DNA of 64,000 nt from Kryptolebias marmoratus (lineage: Eukaryota; Chordata; Actinopteri; Cyprinodontiformes; Rivulidae), in assembly GCF_001649575.2 (NCBI RefSeq), contig NC_051435.1, positions 10,805,940 through 10,869,939 on the forward strand. Direction: 5' to 3'. Shown here piece after piece: positions 55,016 to 64,000 of the stretch. Under the pieces are notes generated by a model. That model did not search any database. It was not told the DNA's origin and saw nothing but the letters and a program-made list of their open reading frames with translations. The position numbers and the translations under genes were made by a program. The stretch's first letter is position 1. Each line of letters starts with the position of its first letter.

Positions 55016-56190
55016 GGAGAAAAATATCTTGGTTATTTGGTAAGAGTGTCATGAAAACACAGAAAAATCTCATGAAGCACAAATTAGTTTGATATCAATA
55101 ATGATTTATTAAACATAAAAAACTTACACACTGCAACCAAGAACACTTACCAGCACCTTTCAAGTCAACTAAACAATAATTTCTCTACTTTACATGGAAA
55201 AAGAGAAGAAAATTACTTGTTTTTATTCAAAAGCAACATAAAATTTGTAAAATTGTATATATATATTATATATTAAGATGGGCCATTCTAGTAAAAAAGC
55301 TTTTTAATATTAATATTTTTTTCATATATATTTGCTTTGCCGTCCTACTTTAATGTTGTGAGGATATTTGTCGTCATGATGTGCAAATGTTTTACAGAAA
55401 TAGGTAAATGCAGAATATTTACAGCACTTCATATCTGCCGTTTTTACATCTTTTTTTATTTCTATTCTAGAAGCCAGTTGAGCAATAAGAGCTGAAGAAA
55501 TAACTCGCGGTGCGGACAGTGTTGAGTATTTTTTCACTGTTTCCTCTGTGTGTCACTAAACAGCAACGCAGTTTGAACTTAAAATTTTCAATCCTTCGAC
55601 TTCTGTCTCGTGAATCTGTGTGTGCAAGTGGATAAATGTGAAACCCGACCGCTCATCAGTTTTCTTCTCGGGAACGAACCGTTCAAACTTCTGTCGTGTT
55701 GTTACTCTCTGAAACTCAGCTTTCTGAATCCAGGCGGTTTGTGAACTCGACCTGCTGAAGCACAAATTTCTGATGTCTGACAATAAAAACTTAAATATAT
55801 TGCACTATTTAAAAGCCAAATGCAATAGCCCTTACTGCCAAAATAAAATTCCCCTCTTTATGTAAGAAATTATTTAGCTATTTATATATATTTTTGTGGT
55901 ATTTTTTATTTATTTTGTGTTTGATGCAGAATATGTTGTAACCTAAAAGACTTGCAGTATTTTGCTTTCCGTGGCAGTGTACTGCTGACAATGTTAGTAT
56001 ATTTGTATACACTCTACTGAGTTAATAATCACAAGGTATTATCATCAAGTTATCTAACCCTGACAAATATTTTAGTGTTGCTACACTCCTGAAAGGAAAA
56101 GAAATGTAAATTTTGGAAAGGTGGTTTTTAAGTCTTAAGATTTTTAATAAGCATTTGATGTCAATGTGCTCATCATAATAAATTTTTATG
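55016..56190 (+). other. slc4a10: slc4a10 3' UTR
   Basis: Follows the TAG stop. Candidate poly(A) signals are the AATAAA motifs near 55782, 55842 and 56176; which one is used cannot be told. A further splice donor (GGTAAGAG near 55039) lies just after the stop, so alternative C-terminal splicing is possible. Confidence 0.45.
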
Positions 56191-57020
56191 AGCGTTATTG
56201 TTTGGCTTGTTTATTTGAATTGACACGAATGTTTGTTTAAATAATCTGAGTGAATCACATTATATTATTGCCGTTGTTGGAGATGAGAGGAACACTAAGT
56301 GTCAAAGCTGAGAGGCACCCATGCCAGCTCCGAATCCTGACATATCTGGCCTGCAAACAGACAGAAGTGGGCAGAGGTTCCTCTCTTGCAATCACCAGAT
56401 GGTTTGACGCGCCGCAGATGACAGCCGAGAGAGGTGGAACATCCCAGAGCGCGTCACGCCGCCGGGCTCATGTGAATTACTGTTTCGTCTCAGAGCCAGG
56501 AGGAAAACCAAGAAGTGTCGACCCAGTCACTACACCCGACGAGTCCCATCCTGAGCTGATTGACGTGATTTTCCTTTTATTTAGCATCACAGTCCTGGGT
56601 GTGCAGTCAGATCATCAGTGGGAAATCCTTCTCCGGTGAGCAGCTGACAGGTGAAACACATTATTGTAGGAGTCCCACAGCGCTGTCCTCCCCAGGGGAG
56701 GAAACTGTTAATTGGGTTTTGTTCTGCTTCCTTAAGCAAGGAGGAAGAAATAAAAAAATAGAAAAAACAAATAAATAAAAGTAAGTGCTGATCACTGTGG
56801 ATTTACAACTCAAGGCAAAAGTTAGAATGTATTAGACGTACTCTTAAAGACAACAGTTAAATAAAATGATTTTTATAATAATTTATTCTATTCTTTTTAG
56901 ACATAGGGTGATGAACACGTGCATAAGACAATTTGTGTTTTCTGATAAGAGTACTGATTTCTGCTAGGATTCGGTGAATCATATCTTTTGATTTAATGTC
57001 TTAATAAAAGAAACTTATGA
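56191..57020. other. Intergenic region slc4a10-gcgb
   Basis: The convergent genes are separated by under 1 kb. A GC-richer block at 56250-56660 has an open frame of 129 codons on the plus strand that resembles no protein I know; it may be a conserved noncoding element or chance. The rest is AT-rich. Confidence 0.45.
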
Positions 57021-57405
57021 GCTGTACACATTCCTTTATTTAAAAACTAAGCAATTAAAAGAAAACAGTTCAAAGACTGGAATAAATAATTTTAAATCAG
57101 TGCTGTCTTTACAAATTTATTGAAACAAAATGATAAAAATGACAATAGGTGGAAAAAAACCAAGACTTTCTAAATTTTCCAACCTTTCTTATGATTCAGA
57201 TGTAATTTGCAACATTTCCTTCAACCACTGAAGGCCAGAGGAATGTTATAGTATTAACAGGAGAGAAGTGCAGTACAGATTGTGAACCATATTGGCACAG
57301 AATCAGTGAAAAATAGCTGCATTATTTTCTACAAAACAAAAGAGAAAAAGAAAAATAAAGAAAAGGGGGGCGAGGGGGGCAGTAGCCAGAGGAGCTCGGC
57401 TGGAG
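57021..57405 (-). other. gcgb: gcgb 3' UTR
   Basis: Downstream of the proglucagon stop on the minus strand. AATAAA (read on the minus strand) occurs at 57117-57122 and again near 57028, the likely poly(A) signals. No GLP-2 coding sequence is present in this interval. Confidence 0.5.
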
Positions 57406-58365
<960 letters not shown>

Positions 58366-58483
58366 TGTTTGAGCCTCTAAAGAATAAACAAAAATGGAAA
58401 GAAAGAAGTTTTAAAATATAAAGCTATATGAAGTTTTATCATGACAAGATATTTTTAGAAAAAAAAAAATAGCAAAACTCACC

Positions 58484-58760
58484 TGTGCTCTTTTCAGAAG
58501 ATTGTTTGAGAGAGGGATTGTAGTTTGTGTGGACTGGTTCTTGTCTCCTGCTTCTGGAGCCTTTTCATGGTGCCCTCCCTCTACGCTCGGGCTTATATAG
58601 CGAAGCTGGGGAGCAAGCACTCCTTCAGGTGGCTCCCCCCCCACCCCCCCGTCACAGAAACCTCAGCGTCCTCTCCGCTGCACTCAGCCCATTAGTCAGC
58701 TTCCGGCTGAGTCCGCTGAATGTGTTTAACTTTAGTTAAAAAGTGACAACATTGACAGCT
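58484..58760 (-). promoter_or_regulatory. gcgb: gcgb promoter and first noncoding exon
   Basis: On the minus strand a TATATAA box lies at 58599-58593, so transcription should start near 58566-58570. The first exon would run to 58484/58483, where GTGAG follows CACAG. An ATG at 58568 would open a 24-codon upstream frame if the start site lies just before it. A 6-base-arm palindrome, TTTAAC-TTTA-GTTAAA at 58725-58740, sits about 130 bp upstream of the TATA box and could bind a homeodomain or HNF1-like dimer (inference). A C-rich tract (58637-58649) lies between. Confidence 0.6.
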
Positions 58761-59401
58761 GGATGGTCAAACTGTCACCTTAAGAGGTGTTCAAATCAAA
58801 CGTGACCGCCGATCTGACAGATAAATACCTGCCAGCACATGTTGAAATTATGTTTGCTTTGTTGATGAAATTCATCCCTGCTGTACAATAAAAAAAAAAG
58901 TGCTTTTGTGTTTATACTGTCAAGTCGTTTGGGAAAAATGGGAAAAACTGTTGGTTTTAGAGAAACAAAATATACAAAACCCAAATTATTTAAAAAATAC
59001 AGTGAATGTTTATAGCTAAAGATGCTTTTAATCATTTAAAAAGAAAATAACTAAAAAATGGGAATGAACCTGTTCATATTTAAACAAATCTTTATTTAAT
59101 CTTTATCAAAACAACTCTGAATGGTACCAATTCCACAGCAAACATGTACTGTGTTTTATCTAATGCAAGTTTCAACAAATTCACATAATGTTTTCAACTT
59201 CAAACACACAAAAATGGCTTTTTATTTCAACAGATCACTTTTTTAAAATAAAAAAAAATCCACAACTATGAACACCTGAAACATGTGCAGCAATGGAAAA
59301 AATGGCTGAAAATAACCAGATTTTTCTCAATATTGTTAAAAATAGAAAAGATATCTACAAAACAAAATGCTTTACTCAAAACGGTGTCCATTTGTTCACA
59401 T
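58761..59401. other. Intergenic region gcgb-dpp4, including dpp4 3' UTR
   Basis: Less than 700 bp separates the gcgb promoter from the dpp4 stop. Minus-strand AATAAA motifs at 59226-59221 and 59096-59091 are candidate dpp4 poly(A) signals. AT-rich; no further gene. Confidence 0.55.
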
Positions 59402-63454
<4,053 letters not shown>

Positions 63455-63504
63455 CTGATGGAAAAATAACAAAAACCTCACATACATTCTGCATGCTGAA
63501 GTAA

Positions 63505-64000
63505 GAAGTTTACATTCAGTCATCATAATCATGAAAGTCATATTAACTTGGGACTTTTAATGATTGATTTGAACCATCCTTTTTCTGGTGGAATGATGTT
63601 ATACAACATACAACTTCACTCATTTTTAAAAAACATGAATTTGGGGCAGAAGTTTGAATGTCCACATGAACAAGCCAAACTGCTTTGGGAGTTTCACGGT
63701 CAGACAAGACAAAGACAGCAGTGAGGAAAAAGTGTGCTTGAGCGAGTCAAGGTAAGGCTTTTAAATCAAAGAACACGGTACCAGCTGTCAAGCATGGTGG
63801 CAGTGGAACCATGCTGTGGTACTAGTGCACTGCACAAAGCAGAACTTCACCTCAAAAAACAGCTAGATGATTGAAACTTGGAGATAATGTGCTCCGACAG
63901 GACCACAATCTCAAATACACATCAAAACTAATTTCTGATTGGACAGAGCAGGCTAATTCCTGACCTCAAGTCAGCTGAAAATTTGTGGATTATATTTAAA
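63505..64000 (+). pseudogene. Decayed Tc1/mariner transposon (truncated by window edge)
   Basis: Noncoding head: 'gaagtttacattcagtcatc', then 'gacttttaatgattgatttg' and 'ggtggaatgatgttatac', the layout of a Tc1-like 5' end. Body: text reading HMNKPNCFGSF, then VPAVKHGGSGTMLW, then near the edge PDLKSAENLW, matching Tc1 transposase blocks in order. The copy is interrupted by stops and frame changes, so it is dead. It lies in the dpp4 intron upstream of exon 63454-63330 and is cut by the end of the window. Confidence 0.75.

Overview
The window is vertebrate nuclear DNA, almost certainly from a ray-finned (teleost) fish. It is AT-rich and intron-containing, with many homopolymers, microsatellites and decayed transposons. 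It carries four recognisable genes from the block that in human 2q24 runs TANK-PSMD14-TBR1-SLC4A10-DPP4-GCG-FAP. The proglucagon gene encodes glucagon and GLP-1 only, with no GLP-2, as in teleost gcgb-type genes. All exons were placed by reading conserved protein segments and checking GT/AG borders and phase by hand.

Layout. (1) 495-5438 (+): the last four exons of tank, an adaptor of innate immune signalling. (2) About 5.7-23.4 kb: a 17.7 kb stretch with no recognisable gene, possibly regulatory territory of tbr1b. psmd14, which lies between TANK and TBR1 in human, is not seen here. (3) 23406-26985 (+): complete tbr1b (T-box neuronal transcription factor, 6 exons, 683 aa), with a long ATCT microsatellite starting six bases after the stop. 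(4) 31564-55015 (+): complete slc4a10 (sodium-dependent bicarbonate transporter, 24 coding exons, 1062 aa predicted). (5) 57406-58365 (-): complete gcgb-type proglucagon (3 coding exons plus a 5' noncoding exon, 124 aa). (6) 59402-63454 (-): the last 11 exons of an S9B dipeptidyl peptidase, called dpp4 from its diagnostic Asp. Its 5' part lies beyond the right edge, where a decayed Tc1/mariner copy sits in the intron.

Function. The genes do not form one pathway: innate immunity, forebrain transcription, neuronal pH control and glucose hormones sit side by side through old synteny. One functional link exists between neighbours. DPP4-type peptidases remove the N-terminal dipeptide of GLP-1 and related hormones, and the GLP-1 encoded next door begins His-Ala, the preferred substrate class.

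Mobile DNA. The best-supported insertions are a 214 bp hAT-type MITE with a perfect 8 bp target duplication, a second related copy holding a nested TTC microsatellite, and a 422 bp solo-LTR-like element with TG...CA ends and a 5 bp duplication. The LTR split an older dispersed repeat of about 300 bp that occurs at five loci in the window. I found no convincing new biological system; the most interesting signals are these nested repeats, the proglucagon/peptidase pair and the gene-free stretch beside tbr1b.
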